33,393 nt of DNA, from NCBI RefSeq assembly GCF_000499385.1, contig NW_013654289.1, positions 1-33,393 of the forward strand, given 5' to 3'. The DNA comes from Eimeria necatrix. Lineage: Eukaryota; Apicomplexa; Conoidasida; Eucoccidiorida; Eimeriidae. Below the pieces are notes generated by a model. It saw nothing but the letters and a program-made list of their open reading frames with translations. It was not told where the DNA came from and did no database searches. The position numbers were made by a program, and so were the translations under genes. This document shows, in pieces, positions 1 to 12,950 of this stretch. The stretch's first letter is position 1. Each line of letters begins with the position of its first letter.

Positions 1-196
1 TTCAAGTTAGTACTGGTCAAGTGCTGGGTTGGTGTACGATGCCACTAAGTGCGAAAGCACATGCGTCTTGCCGCCTGTGTCTGCCTTTTTCGAGCACGAG
101 AAGAGGAGGATACCACTACCACGATACGGACAGAACGTTACGGCGAATGAGAAGCCATAAATGATTCGACAAAGAAAGGGCTGCAGCAAGGACCAC

Positions 197-920
197 GCAT
201 TTTGAATTGGATTCTACACAATGGAGAAAAAACCTTCTCAGTGCCAGATGCCCTGTGACGTGTGAGTTCGATTTGCAAATGGGTACGATGGCTACTGTTG
301 CAGATCACATCATAGCACACAGCAAAACAAATGGAAAGAACACTCCGTGAAATACTAAAATGACAGGGACGTGAATATCAAAGGTTTTGAAGGAATCACA
401 TGGTTGGAGGCAGAACGGGACATTTTGCTGCATGCAGGCTGTAACAAAATCAGGTGTCTAGATAACTCAAAGTGGTCCCCAAGACTGGATACTCTTCGCG
501 CAACGACGCCAAATCAATAAAATGCTTGAAAGTTCAGTGACACAGTAACGCTTTAAACTCCTTCAGCGCTGGCGGCGCAGTTGTAAAGTGCGCCACGCAA
601 TTACGTGCTGAAGACGTACAGGACAAATGCATGTAAGCCCATGACAAAGGTACTAGTGCAAAAAGGACAAACGTGAGGAAAAGCCGCATAGCTGCTGTGT
701 TGACATTTGACCACACGCAGCACGCTCATCAATGACTGTCAAGGCCTTGTGCGTAAAGGAAACGGCTGCAAGCTTTTTCCCACGATATACCGCCACTCTG
801 TGAAGCCATACGATGATCGAATGTTATTCGTTTGGTATTTCTCTTGATGAATCTCACCACCTCGCAATGTAAAAGACAAGTCAAATGCGCCTGTTTTGCT
901 TCAAAACGTGTTTAGCACAT
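197..920 (+). repeat. Direct duplication 1, first copy
   Basis: Diverged direct repeat of 1097-1555. The clearest blocks are 259-510 against 1141-1385 and 850-920 against 1474-1555. Shared landmarks in order include an ATTTGCAA word, a CATCATAG then CACAGCAAAA stretch, a GCTGTAACAAA word, a CGCGCAACGACG-like end, and a final AAAACGTGTTTA word. The offset is about 875-882 bp in the first block and about 624-635 bp in the second, so roughly 250 bp between the blocks is extra here or lost in the other copy. I see no element ends, target-site duplications or conserved reading frame, so this looks like an old non-coding or decayed duplication. Confidence 0.75.
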
Positions 921-1096
921 CCCATGCACAAGTTTATAGCTTGTTGATTTTTTGACTGCCATCAAGCAACGCGGCACAACCAGAGAGGTAAAGCGAGTTT
1001 TCAACAATGGAACTATCGGACTGACAAAATTTCGGGGCAATGTGATAGCCCGATTAATGCTTTGGATACGCCTGAGGACGAAATGAGAATCGTATC

Positions 1097-1555
1097 GCAT
1101 TTTCATGAAGAGAGGAAACAACTTAGAGCAAAGAAATTCACGTTGTGAGGCGCGAGCTGGATTTGCAAGTAGGTAGTATGGCATCATAGTGCACAGCAAA
1201 AAAAAGAAACAATATCTCTCGAAATAGTAAGATAATGGAGACATGATTATCAAATGGCTTATCAAGGACATACTTGATTAGAGGCCGAGTAATACTTTTT
1301 GCTTCAGGCACGCTGTAACAAATTGAAGCATTTAGAAAACTGAAAAATCTCCCCGAGGTTGGTCACTATTCGTGCGCACGACGGCAGCTTAGGCTCTTGC
1401 GATGATAACCTATAACTATGCGTAGCCATGGGAATTAGAAAAGATCAGCTTGTTGAGTTGCTGTTGCTCATTCATCTCACAGGCTTTTGCTGTAAAGTCG
1501 CCCCGTGCAACAGGCAGGTCGAATGCAGTTTTTCCTGGAAAACGTGTTTACCATA
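1097..1555 (+). repeat. Direct duplication 1, second copy
   Basis: Partner of 197-920, same orientation and shorter by an internal deletion (or lacking an insertion). Similarity is best at 1141-1385 and returns at 1474-1555. A minus-strand frame of 119 codons covers 912-1271, but it begins outside the duplicated block and I see no counterpart in the first copy, so I do not call it a gene. Confidence 0.75.
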
Positions 1556-4500
1556 CGACGTCTGCGGGGTTTGTCCTACGTTCGTTTGCAGCGCGCATGC
1601 ATCAAAAGTGCTACAGAGTCAGGTTTTATAGTAAGGCTCGGATAATTGCGTACGAAGTGTGAGTCGTTATATGTTGACGTTCGTGGGCGTCATCGCTGAG
1701 ACTTTGAAAAACAGTTACTAACCTGGTAAATGCGAGGACCAAGCCATAAGTGAATATCAGAAACTCATTCAAAGCTATTTATGGGCGTGCTGTGGACAAG
1801 CAGAGAGGAAAGCAAAGAATCCCTCGATGACAAAAAAATTTCACATTTCTACGTTAAGCTGCCACTAGGAGTTTTGCTGCTATATAAAGCGTTCTGCGTT
1901 TGAAATAACACACTGTCTAGCCGTTTGGGATATTTTCCGTGGCCTTGGGTTTCGAATAAGAAGCAAAGCGAAATCAAGGCGATTTTTTTGCATGCCTTTC
2001 AAGAGACATTTGGGGGCACTGTGCCACATCTTCAGATTCGTTGTTCTTTTTTGTGTTCGGCTGGATTGCTGCTGGAATCAACGCACGAAAGGTTCAAAGG
2101 CCAACAGAAGGCGCTGAAGCACAATGAAATGCAAATGACACACTGGGAGCTTCACCAAGCAAGTGCGATGAGGGTGTTCGAACACGCTCCTTGAGAATTG
2201 TATTCTGTGTACGTAAACAATTTGAAAACTTCACGACGCTGAATAGATCTCCAGCCCACATAACTACGCTTCACTCCTATCTAAATGTTATTTCAGCCAC
2301 GTGCAGTAACGCGAAAATTCGAATATTTCACCAAGGACCATGAGCGAATGCCTTCCAGTACTTCTTTTAAAATGCGAAATTAATGGGGTGGGGCTGACTT
2401 TGTCGTGCTTCCGATGCTAGTTGCCCCATAAGTGATGCGGACTACAAAACTTACGCACTTTCGATAAATCATTGCGGGCAGCAACCAAGCTTTTGCCGCT
2501 TCCTTGGATATAAAGCTGGTTTTCTGTCTACAAGCCATGCCCCACGGTGGCCGCGTGATTTATGGATGCTCAAAGAATGCGGCGTAATAGCTTGCCGTCT
2601 TTTAACTCAAGCACAAAAGCCCACACTGTCACTTTCATCTGGACTCCGTGCAACAGAAGAAGCAGGTTTCGTTGCAAATAGACAGATTTGAAAACTATGA
2701 AAGCTTACTAGCTGGAGACAGTACATGAGAAGGAATGTTCACTGCCGTTTTCTAGACAATTTGGCGGCAGCTCTGTAAGAAAGCATTTACAAGAGCCGAA
2801 CATATAATGCAATTCTTGAGACCGCTTGTTACTGTACAATAGTCAGTGCACGCTGAGCTACACTGCCAACAATCGCATACGGGACATACACGTCTGCAAT
2901 ACTACTTCGTCTTTTATATGCCAATTAGGGCAAACTACAGCTCTACTTTGCCTTGTCAAGTTATTTTTGCTAATTCAGCACCTCGAAAATTCGCTTGGAA
3001 AAAAGAAGCACCTTTGAACAGCAACACCAATTTTTAAAAGAATAGAGCGTGCCATGCACTTAGTACATTAGAGACAAGATATCTTCATCTCCTTAGCTTT
3101 CAGCAAAGAACATTTTGTTGCTTGCTATCCCATGCCTCGCACGTTCTGATTAAGGACGAACTTAGGTATTGGTTTCAGTTTTGAATCACGAGGGGAAGCT
3201 CTGAAACCCGCTAGAGTCCCCTTCCTGAAGGGTTCGACGCACTCTCTGGAATTCAGGCCTGCGATGTGAGTCTGCCGATGATCTAGATTGAAAGCCAGCT
3301 AACGCACATGCCGTCAGCGAAACAGCGAAGCAAGAGAGCTCTAAGTCATATTTCAATTGACTCCGCAGGGGCAAAAAGGCACTCCAAACTATCTAGAGCC
3401 AGCAGCAGGCAAGACCCACAGCGCAGGCCGTCGTTTTCGCTGCTTGCCTTGACACGCCGTACCAACTGCAAAACCAGCAGGTCAGCATATCTGCTACAGC
3501 GCATAATCCAAGAATGTCGGATGAAGTGCGGGATCCTCGTGTCAACAAGCAGTGAATTCTATTCCCGTGTTATTTTGTTGCTGCGTGCTCTGCCGGCAGT
3601 AGCGAGGCGATGTCGATGAAGTGGGAAGAAGCTTAACAAAAAGTAAAGGCAATCCCGACCTAGCTTGCAACACGTTGGCCTAGATTTCACATAATACTTC
3701 GCCGGCATATCTTCGGCGTTCTCGTTTGAGGCAAGGGGCTTACTCTCTTCGGTGAAGACAACAATTTTCCACAAACGCAGTCATTCGCGAGCCCAGTCAG
3801 AGCATTACTGTCTTTCAGTATGTTGAAGTATCCACATTTTGGTTCCTGTCAGTTCGTCTGCCAATCGTTCTACCGGGAAAGCAGTGGCCCGAAACAATAC
3901 GATCAAGTTGACCAAACGAAACCGAGATACGGGGGTAGCTATCTCGTCATGCTTCTCAGTGGTTGCGAAACTAGACCCGCGAAAATATTTCGTCTTAATG
4001 TGTCTTGAAAGTATAAATGAAACTACAAATGCCTGGGCAAATAAACGGAATCATGCTGTGTGTGGATGCGCAGCCAGTAGTCGGTCTTACGCTCTGCCGC
4101 AGATACAGCATGCCGTTTGTAGATTGTAGTTACTATGTTCCGACCGTGTTCGTATGATTTTCAGCGTTCTTTTGATATCGAAATTGTCCCGTGGCAAGGT
4201 CTAATTCTGCCTTTTTCTAGCTAGCCGATTCGGTTAAAAAGACACCTCAATGTTCCCGCCATTAACTGAAAACCGGATCCGCGCCAAATGGAATTATTTC
4301 AATATGACGTCCAACGAGATCAACAGCATACTTCAGCTTTCCATGTGCCAAACCAAGGGCATGAGCTTTGCCTTTCGTACGAAGCAATAGTTATCTTCGT
4401 TGGACGTGGCACAGCATTCGCATGAAGTCACGCGAATGTTCTTAGTGATTTCCAATTACATAAGAAAACGCCAAAGCACTCCAGCCATATGATCTCACTC

Positions 4501-5290
4501 TCATAAACATAAAAACAAGGCATGCCATTATGTAATGGAAAGCAAAAGACACTGCTGTAGTACGGGCGTCATGCTAAAGAGTTCTTTGTGCGCATAGAAA
4601 AAGGGCTGCTAGATGTTTTCTTGTTTGCACAAATAAATGCATGCCATGTAGAATGAACTGAAGCTTGCTGAATAGCCCTGTAGCTCGAGCTAGTGCGCAC
4701 GCATGTTTCGGTTCAGAGCTCGCATCATGCGTGCAAGCAAAACCGTGGACGAACAGATGAAACGTGACGCCACTTTGACGATCTCCATAAGTCATGATTA
4801 TCCGTGACCTCATCGTTTGCACTCTTCGATGCATTTGGCGAGTGAACCAAGCCATATCAGAGTCCGGGTAATGCAAATGGCGTGTGTTCAAGAGAATCAT
4901 CAATAAGCACTATGGGAATTTCGTTTGTGTCCGTTGCACTTACGGAGAACTTGCATCACAATTTCGATTTGCCCGAGTGTCGGCAGGACCGTGCCTCAGC
5001 TACCGCATACACGCAAGCTTCAACAACAGACAGAACTGACGCACAATTGGTTTGCTCTGGACGCAGTATTTGCCCGCAACGGGGAGCATGGCATGGAAGA
5101 GAGCAAGAAAGCCGTGAGGCTGTTCACCAGACTGTATGAACATCAAACACAGAAAGGCACGCCTTGAAGGTTATTTTTCTATGCGCAGCGTACCGTGTGG
5201 ACTATCGCTGAATAGGTGGATCCGAGCCTTCAACCTAATATTATAAGCAAGGGCATGTCAATTTCTGCCTGCATGAATCCACCTGCGTAG
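1556..5290. other. No gene seen; chance-level frames only
   Basis: No recognisable gene, RNA or repeat family in this stretch. The most gene-like frame is 3308-3619 on the plus strand. It has a true ATG, 103 codons, and a Ser/Arg/Lys-rich first half, followed by a leucine-rich end. It has no motif I recognise, and a frame of that length is expected several times by chance here. TGCATGC-type words occur at 1595, 1989 and 4638. Confidence 0.6.
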
Positions 5291-5291
5291 A

Positions 5292-5324
5292 CTGACAAGG
5301 CCTAAGAGGCATAGGCTTTGTCAG
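5292..5324. other. Short perfect-type hairpin
   Basis: Two 13-nt arms, 5292-5304 (CTGACAAGGCCTA) and 5312-5324 (TAGGCTTTGTCAG), pair fully with one G-T wobble around a 7-nt loop. No T-tract follows that would suggest a bacterial-type terminator, and no gene is adjacent. It is stronger than most of the small hairpins in the window, but its function is unknown. Confidence 0.6.
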
Positions 5325-5329
5325 GAGAG

Positions 5330-6340
5330 TGTATTGACCGCTATACGACGCTTTAATGACCTGGACGCTGATTGCTTTACGGTACAAAGAATGCCCAGTC
5401 GTGTGCCGCTTGTATCCATGTCAGTGCCGAAATCGAGCCAAATTCTGGGGGATCACTCAAAGGCGCTTGGGCTCGAAAGTGTGAATTTTAGCGTGTAATA
5501 CTGCGCACTTCCTGCACATGGCAGAACGTTAGTCATTTGATAATCTTGAAATAGTAGTCTCTTTTTTGAAGACAACGTGTTTTGGTCTGAATTTACCGGC
5601 ACAAAATGCCTCATCTCTAAATGCTGCTTGAGCTCACCGCAACTTTTCAATACACTTCAGCAACCTTTTTGACAGTGTAGTTTTACTTCCCACATTTATT
5701 GACCTGTGTGAGCAGAGAAAAGGACACATTGGCTTTCTTTTGTGACAAAAAATGATACAGCTGAGAAGATGTACGATAGCAAGCAACTTTTGCATGCATC
5801 TATTGGTGGCGTCCTAGAGCTCTCCAACCAGTAGTAACCAAGTCGAGCACTTTTGTGCCAAGCATTTCACTGCCAGGAGTTCCAAGCATGTTTCTGTATG
5901 GTACCGTGTAATGGAAACACGGATGCACGAAGAGATGCACAATGAAAGCTTGCCAGCAGTCCACAACACATCCAACGAGCCATATCGCCGATGACAGGTT
6001 GTCTCGGCAAGTCCAAATTGCGCAACAGTGTCACACGCACGATATCGGAGGAAAGCCAAGTCATGCATTGCAATAAAAACACCTTGCCGGAAACGCAGAG
6101 AAAAAGGGGAAAGATTTATCGACGACGAGAGCCACACGGGAAGTTCGGTTCCTTCGAGTTTCTACAATGTCCCCTCTACTGATAAATAGCTGATCGAGCT
6201 TTGAAGGTAACGCACTTTCTGATATTGCCATATGAACAAGATTTCCACAGCAACGTAGTCACAGAAACAAAATGCAAAGGTACTCAACTGCAATATATGT
6301 CCGCCGTTACCTTTACAAAAGAATACCCGGTGCAAATCTC
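5330..6340. other. No feature seen
   Basis: Only short overlapping frames of 107 codons or fewer on both strands. No repeats or structure stood out except a TGCATGCA word at 5791-5798. Confidence 0.55.
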
Positions 6341-6344
6341 AAGT

Positions 6345-6380
6345 CGAAAAATGATGCGGATGCGAAAAATGATGTGGATT
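6345..6380 (+). repeat. 18-bp tandem duplication
   Basis: Two adjacent 18-bp units, 6345-6362 and 6363-6380, match at 16 of 18 positions (first unit CGAAAAATGATGCGGATG). The unit is a multiple of three, so the plus frame running through it reads RKMMRM then RKMMWI. It is probably a young slippage or unequal-exchange event. Confidence 0.85.
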
Positions 6381-6847
6381 TTTAAGCACAGTACTGTGAG
6401 TACCTTGCGTAGTTGCGTCTGTGGTGAATGATCGCATTCGCCGAATGATAGAGCATAACTCCATAGCACCCTTGCCGTCAAACAAGCTTCACGCCGGAAA
6501 CACTCTTCCTGCGCAATGCACATCGATACGTGAATACCACTTCTTGCAGCAATCCGAAAACACGCATAAGGAAACAATATCAGTATGGAATTATTCAGGC
6601 ATTCAAGCTGTATTGTGTCCTCCACGCCGCGTCAAATATAAAGGGAAAGTTTTACAACGCACTTCGGCACTCCACATACACAGCCATTAGTGCATATGTG
6701 GACAATAGCTCATTTGACAAACAGTCAGCTTCCAATAAATTTGCTTGTGTCACAAGCCGCCTGAAAATTTGATGTATGCTAGCGAAAAGCCTGCATGCCA
6801 CCTATGTCCGTTTACAAACACGATCATCCTACTCCACAGTGAACTGA

Positions 6848-7285
6848 TTATCGCAAACATAAAAAACTGCTTAGGAGGAATAAACTTCCTGTGTGACGCT
6901 TGAGCAAGGAAAACCTGTGGAGTTGCCACGAAAGATCCGTCGCAGCACCGTTTGAGGCAGCAGCAGCAGCAGCAGGTGGCCGTGCCTCAGCAGCAAGCAG
7001 AGCAGCAGCTACAGCAGGAAGCAGCTTTTTCTTCCACAACTCTGCAGGCGCCCAATGTGACGGCGCATATGCAGCAGCAGCTGCTGCTGCTGGTTGCACG
7101 TGCTTCGTCACTGCCCCTGTAGGAACAGGTTGCTGCTCTGCTGCAGCAGCAGCAGCTGGTGGTGCTGCTGCCACGGTTGTTTTGGCTTTTCCTGCTGGCT
7201 GGTCGCTGCTGCAGCTAATGAGGAAAGGAAAGGGAGTTGCTGCAGTCGGCGGCTGCGATAGCATGCATATAATAGAATCCAGCAT
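6848..7285 (-). CDS. Candidate Ala/Pro-rich exon or small ORF in CAG/CTG block
   Basis: A 145-codon minus-strand frame with a real ATG (7283-7285) and a TAA-type end runs across the CAG/CTG-rich block. It would read as a low-complexity protein with several runs of 5-7 alanines separated by less repetitive Pro/Gln/Val segments, then a basic and hydrophobic C-terminus. CAG, AGC, GCA and their complements contain no stops, so every frame tends to stay open here and openness is weak evidence. A competing plus-strand Gln frame (about 6904-7123) reads as runs of Gln mixed with Val, Ala and Leu. It meets TAG at about 7123 and then continues open in the same frame to a TAA near 7222. A plus-strand Ala frame is also open. 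Homopolymeric Ala/Gln tracts from CAG repeats are typical of Eimeria proteins. I cannot decide which strand, if any, is coding. Confidence 0.22.
   Translation of the reverse strand: MLDSIICMLSQPPTAATPFPFLISCSSDQPAGKAKTTVAAAPPAAAAAAEQQPVPTGAVTKHVQPAAAAAAAYAPSHWAPAELWKKKLLPAVAAALLAAEARPPAAAAAASNGAATDLSWQLHRFSLLKRHTGSLFLLSSFLCLR
6955..7222. repeat. CAG/CTG low-complexity block with palindromic core
   Basis: A pure CAG run starts at 6958. Interrupted CAG units follow, then a perfect 20-bp palindrome at 7071-7090 (three CAG followed by three CTG, flanked by G and C). After that come more CTG, a CTGCAGCAGCAGCAGCTG stretch near 7140, and CTG units to about 7222. The switch from CAG on one strand to CTG on the same strand lets the block fold into long imperfect hairpins. 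It is the only trinucleotide-rich block I see in the window. Confidence 0.9.
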
Positions 7286-7289
7286 TTAA

Positions 7290-10200
7290 CGGGCGCACTG
7301 TTTCAAGAAGATATTTTTTTCATACCACCCCCATGCATACCACCTGACACTTTAGCGCACTTGCTAAATGTCACAGGGAAAGATTCATCGAAGCTCCAAT
7401 TGTGATTTAAGAGACAGCAAACAACCAGTTAGCGCACAATACTGAACGGTAAGTGTGGCAGACTACTACAGCGATGCGCAGACACGCCGAAGCTGTATAC
7501 TTGCTGCAGGTATGAATCGTATGGAGCACCCATATGCACTGCATATATTAAACTAGCATAGTAGTAAAGTAACGTGCAATTTGAGACTGCGAAAGCTATC
7601 CCTGCTGCAGCTCATGAGCAGCAACGTTACGCGAAATATCTCAGTTCTGTAGAGAAACACGAAACGCTTTCTTGTTTAACGAGCTCGTCAGATATCCCCA
7701 AAAAAAAGTCAAGTGTCACGTGACACGTCTAGTTATGCTGCATCACAGCAAAACAGGGTGATATGAAGGGCATTGTGCCCGAAACTAATTTAGATGTTTG
7801 AGGAATTTTCAAACAGTGAAAACTCCAAACCTCGAGGCACACTTTTTGAAATGTACACGCCTTCCTTCTATTGAGGCCGCATTTTTTGTGTTCAGAAGAA
7901 CTACGCACTGGGTCAGTCTGAAAGTGCACACACGAGAAAGCGTGATACTACATTCAGCAAAATCAGGCTAACTTTAACATGAAGCCTCAAATAGAGATGC
8001 TATTTTCAAACCCAGCTCCGCGTGAGTGTTAGCTGAATCTATGCTTTCGGACCCTGTGTAAAAATATCGGTTAGAAACCTTCCTGACTCTCTTCTTCTGC
8101 TAGAGGAAAATATTTTCTCCTTATGCATGGCAATGGCTCGCACGAATATAAAGCAACGATACAGCGTCTAGTTATGCGTGACAAAACAACACGCCACCGT
8201 TATTCTTCGCCATTAACCGTCGTCTTTCTATCAGCCCAGTGGATGACGATAAAATCGATGAACGCATTTGGCATCAAGCCGCACTTGCTTCATGCCATGC
8301 AAATCTAATCATACTAATCATGATTTCCGTGAATGCTCTCCAGCATATGCTTTACAAGCGTATGCGCTGAAAACCTTCGCTCCAATGGCACGAGCCGGAA
8401 AAAGACAGTGAGCAATACAAACGTCTGCAATATGGACGTTTAATAGCGCTGTCATGTTTCCAGACCAAAAGAGAAAGTAAAAACAGACAATGCTTCTTCA
8501 CCTGCCTTCCTTCGCATGGAACAGCCTGCTATTGATCATTCTGTGTTGTTTGACACAACCAAGCTGCCAATGCCAATCAAGCGCTCAAGGAGCCATTTGA
8601 ATGCCAAAAATTCAAAAGGAGCTGCTCTTGCCACTATTGACGCACACTCTGGAAACGAGTCGAAAGCGCCATTGCTTGTCATGGTTCATCCCCCTGCAAA
8701 CTTGCATTGCACTACTTGAAGCAACGGGAAACGGCGCGCAGCTTGTATTCGGAGTTTTCGGAATTACGTCCACAAATTCTTGTGGCTGTATGCACAACGT
8801 AAGTACGCTTTTTCTTACTGTGGCATTTTTATGCATCCTCAAGCACCACTCCTATACAGAATCGTGAGCGCGACCCCATTTTGCTAGAGGCAGTCACTTC
8901 TATGCTTCCACGAGTGCCACTCTTACTCAAAGTCGTACGTAGAACCCAATTCTTTATAAAGGCTTCGGAAGGCGTACGACCGTGTAGCATATATAGCCAC
9001 CAACCCAACGTTGTCCAATGAACGCAAAGCGTTCAATAAAATCCTAATTCACGCAGAGGAACTGTGCGGATGCGTGTGCTATTCTTTTTCTGGCAACACA
9101 TTTTAGCTGTTGATGAAGATTCTTGAAGAACGTGCAGCAGCCCTAGGTCCTAAATACACATGATTTCGTGATTTACCCATCAGACCAATAGTATCTTCAA
9201 AGAGCATACGCAGTGTTCCACCAAATATACCTCGCCGCATTTTGTTGCTCTGTGCCTAAATGGCTGCGCATAGCTGGATCTCGTGTACGCCTAAGGGTTC
9301 AGAGAGTGTGCCCAATCTCCCTAACACATTAAGAGGTCTGTAACTGCGGGGGCTCTTGTTGACGTTGGGGAGGACTCCCACGCAAAGGGCGCAGAGCCAG
9401 CTGGATGCACCAGGGGTCATTCTGCCGTCCTGTTGGCTAAAGTAAAAACTGCAGGCAAAACAAGCTGCAGCACCGTGTCACACGACTAATGATTGAACGG
9501 AAAACCTAGAAATATGACAAAAACAGCAAAGGTCAATCAACCACATTTCCTTCAGCGGTGATTAACTGGTTAATGTTCTCCATTCTTGTCAGTCACAAAT
9601 CTGTATCACAGATGTGCACAGCTGTGGAACGTATCACGATTCGCAAAAGTATTTGCGCGCCAGCATCAAGCGCCATGACAGGCGAATGTCATGCACTTTA
9701 AATTTTGACAATATTCTAAGTTATATGCCCATTTCGCTAGCCTGCTAATGAACGTGATGCTTACGAGGAGCACATCCCAAAAAGAAATTTAGGATTTACT
9801 GCGAAACAATTCTGTAGTCTATACACCAGTAGGTAAGTGCCTGTGGAACGACTATTAGAAATTATACATTGTACAATGCAACATTCTAGTTGCACACCGT
9901 TCTAAACACATAATTGCCTCGAGCCTGTTGCCCACATAAATGCAGTAAAAAGGTGAGCTGCACTGCTATCGAGCTTCAACGGACTTTCTGGTTATCACAG
10001 CTGATTCCATACACTAGCCTCTTTTACAGAGACTGCTACTCGTCAGTGCCCCGCAGAAACTTGTTTGACTGCTGTTGCTTATCAGTCTACTGCCGATATC
10101 GCGCCTTCCCAGCTTTTCAAGCCAACACTAGGGACCGTAAGACTGATATAAACGTAAGGGTTTGGGGACTGCTTGGATCGTCGAGCCCATGGGCCTGCCT

Positions 10201-12930
10201 AATTAAGCAAACCGCAAGGGTTCTTGACTCATTCCCTCGTAATGATTAAACTTTTCTCGTCCTCAGACGCGCTTAGCATTTTTCAACGAATGAAGCAGTG
10301 CCGTAGACAGGATAGCAGTTCACGACCTGCAGCCAATTGGATTTGCGACTACTACTGCCGTATAGGTCGTAAAAAGCGCGCAATGATTGCGCCACAGAAC
10401 AGGTAAAATCTCTCAAGATACACCACCTACAACAATCGTAAACACGTTGAGAATACCTCTGCATGTAGCAGTCTTCGCATTTCCGTAGTTAAAGGTATCC
10501 TTTGTTGCTTCCAACGCTCAAGCCGTCTGCTCGAATGATATCTCACTGTCTTCTTCTGCAATTTTACTTGAAGTCAGCCCACGCCTGTGAATTACCAGGG
10601 AGAAAGAATCCCGCTGCTGAATACAGTATTGTTCTGCTCACTCAAGTAAACTCAAGTCGTCTGCGCATGCGGCTTAAAAGAGGTAGATGAACTTAGCTCA
10701 ATCTTTGAAACGTTCATGCTATAGTACTATTCACAGATGCCGACAGAGCATTTTCCTCAACGTGCCTGCACTCGGTAGGAAGCACTTGGAATTGATGAAA
10801 GCGCGGAGCTGCGAAGCAGTTGCCGAAATCAATTAATTGTCCGACAGTCCCGAGGAGCAGCCATACAAGACCTTGCAACCAAAAATGATTTGAACCTTCA
10901 GTGTGCTTGGAATGATATGACAAGCTCTACAAACCAGAAAGTAATGTAACGGCGATGAGAGCTTAGCTCAAGCGTAATGCTCCGCACTGTACGTATACGG
11001 CACGAAAGCCTGCAAATATGTTCGCACAGCTTTGCTTTACATTACTCAGTGAAACTAGAGACGCAAAATATTAGTGTCTCGTTGTACACCCATTGCTTGA
11101 CGTTTCGTTTCTGTGTTTTACTGTTAGCATTCACTGAAAGTCGCAGCTTTCAGCGTTCTGCTCACTAGGGGGTATGCTCGCAACATCGCCTGTATGCGAA
11201 AAGCTCTCCTTCGTCAGCGCTTACCGTCTATTCGGAAGCACAACATATATTCCCTATTCGTCTGGTGTGCAGTGAATGCAGATTGCCACCGAGCTTTCTG
11301 TTGAAAGCAAATACATGTATGAACTATTTCACGAAGGATCCTCAAAATAGCACGTAAAGCCTGACACCGCTGCAGCACTTCATGTAAAATTTCCGCTCAG
11401 GCTGGACCTTTGATATAATACGAAATATTCGAGATTTCCTTGCCGTGGTAACGGAATCACAGGCATAACTTGCGCCAATTATTTCTGACTACTGCAGATA
11501 AAAGGAGGACTTCTGTATTATAATAAAAGCTTATAAATGTGTGCATAGGCGCACGTACTGCGGAAAAACCACTACAGACGAATGGCTGCATTTTGGCTCC
11601 CTAGAGGTTCATAACGCTCTGCATTACTTTGTCACTTTTGAAGCAGACAGGTGTAATTGTTTGTGTAGTGACTACTGGAGCCCAGTACATTCATTTAGTC
11701 ACGTGATAGAGAGATGGCTATTTGCAGAGCAGGCGATTCGCACCCTTTTCGTTAAAAAAGGCGACGAGGAAAATACATGCACATCCCAGACACAGAACGG
11801 GAAAACGTGACAAGCCACTTGATGGTGGAAGCAGATAGAACGAAATAGCTCCCTTGCTCATTGCACAGGTGCGCCAGTTAACATGGGAAAAGCATTATAA
11901 GACTCTCTAACTTTGTTGTGCTCATATGAACTGTAATAGGACCCCCCGATATTTGACTACCAAAGAACCAACTATCATAATGTAAGGACCAGGGGCATCA
12001 AATTAACTCTGATGAATTGCCTGCAAGCATAAAAGGAAAGAAACACGCCTTTGCTATGAGCGTTTGTGTGTCGGGGATGTTTCTTCGCGGAGCTTGAGCG
12101 CTTAGCATACTGTCTAGATATCCAACCCATGACTGTAAAATAGGCCAGGAGAAATTGGAGCTATCGCAAAGGCAGTGTTTGGGAGCGAGAAGCAGGTATT
12201 AGCACCACTGTGTTCCCCACAGGAATTAGACAAGGCTGCATCACGCCGTTGATCATATGAGCGCAATAACGTAATTGCAGGGCAGCGGGGGAATCGCTAA
12301 GTGCACGACGCACTTGTAAGAATGCTACTACTGGAATACACGAACTCGATTCACCACGCACAGCCTAATGCCAGATGTCCTGATATATATGCATTTCAAC
12401 TCTACAAGTTGAACCTTAGCCTCGAAGAGTCTGCGCTATTACGCGCCGTAACCACCAGGGCAGCACAGTACTTCATTTCTGTATAATCGACAATGATGAT
12501 CTCTCGCATTTCACCGCACCATCTAGTTAATCATGCAGCCTTGTTGCTTATTTGCGGTCTCGTCGAAAGACATGGCAAACTACCGTTTCTATTCATTGCA
12601 TTTCCGTAACAAGGTTACTTGCCCATGGGCTTCTGCTCAAGCCAAAGCAGATTGACACAGATGCGTAAGCATCTCAGACTCATTCCCGGAGAGTTTGGAA
12701 TCCAGCATGGTAGCAATTAAAGCTCCTACGCTTAATGTCAAGCATGAATAAACAGAAAATGTGGGTGCCGAGAAATATTCCTGCAGGCATAGCCAGTTCT
12801 GAATTAAACTATTACGGCGTCCGGCACACAGTACACAGCAGCACCACTGAAAAATTGGATGTGTGTAGCAGACCCACAAACTGGTACAACAAAGGAGAAG
12901 ACACAAAAACGCCACTCGCACTTTATACAC
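7290..12930. other. No gene seen; chance-level frames only
   Basis: About 5.6 kb with no recognisable gene, RNA, transposon or strong repeat. Frames are all 111 codons or fewer and overlap one another on both strands. A small 7-bp hairpin with an AAA loop lies near 9021-9037, within what chance would give. Confidence 0.6.
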
Positions 12931-12950
12931 AGCTCGCTCCGCTTATACGC

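Noticed and set aside
3200..3250. GGTTCGA word suggesting a tRNA T-loop
   Set aside because: No matching T-stem, acceptor or anticodon arm could be built around it; the same holds for a similar word near 21943.
9021..9037. Hairpin TGAACGC-AAA-GCGTTCA followed by A/T-rich DNA, terminator-like
   Set aside because: The window does not look bacterial, there is no upstream gene, and a 7-bp stem is not significant.
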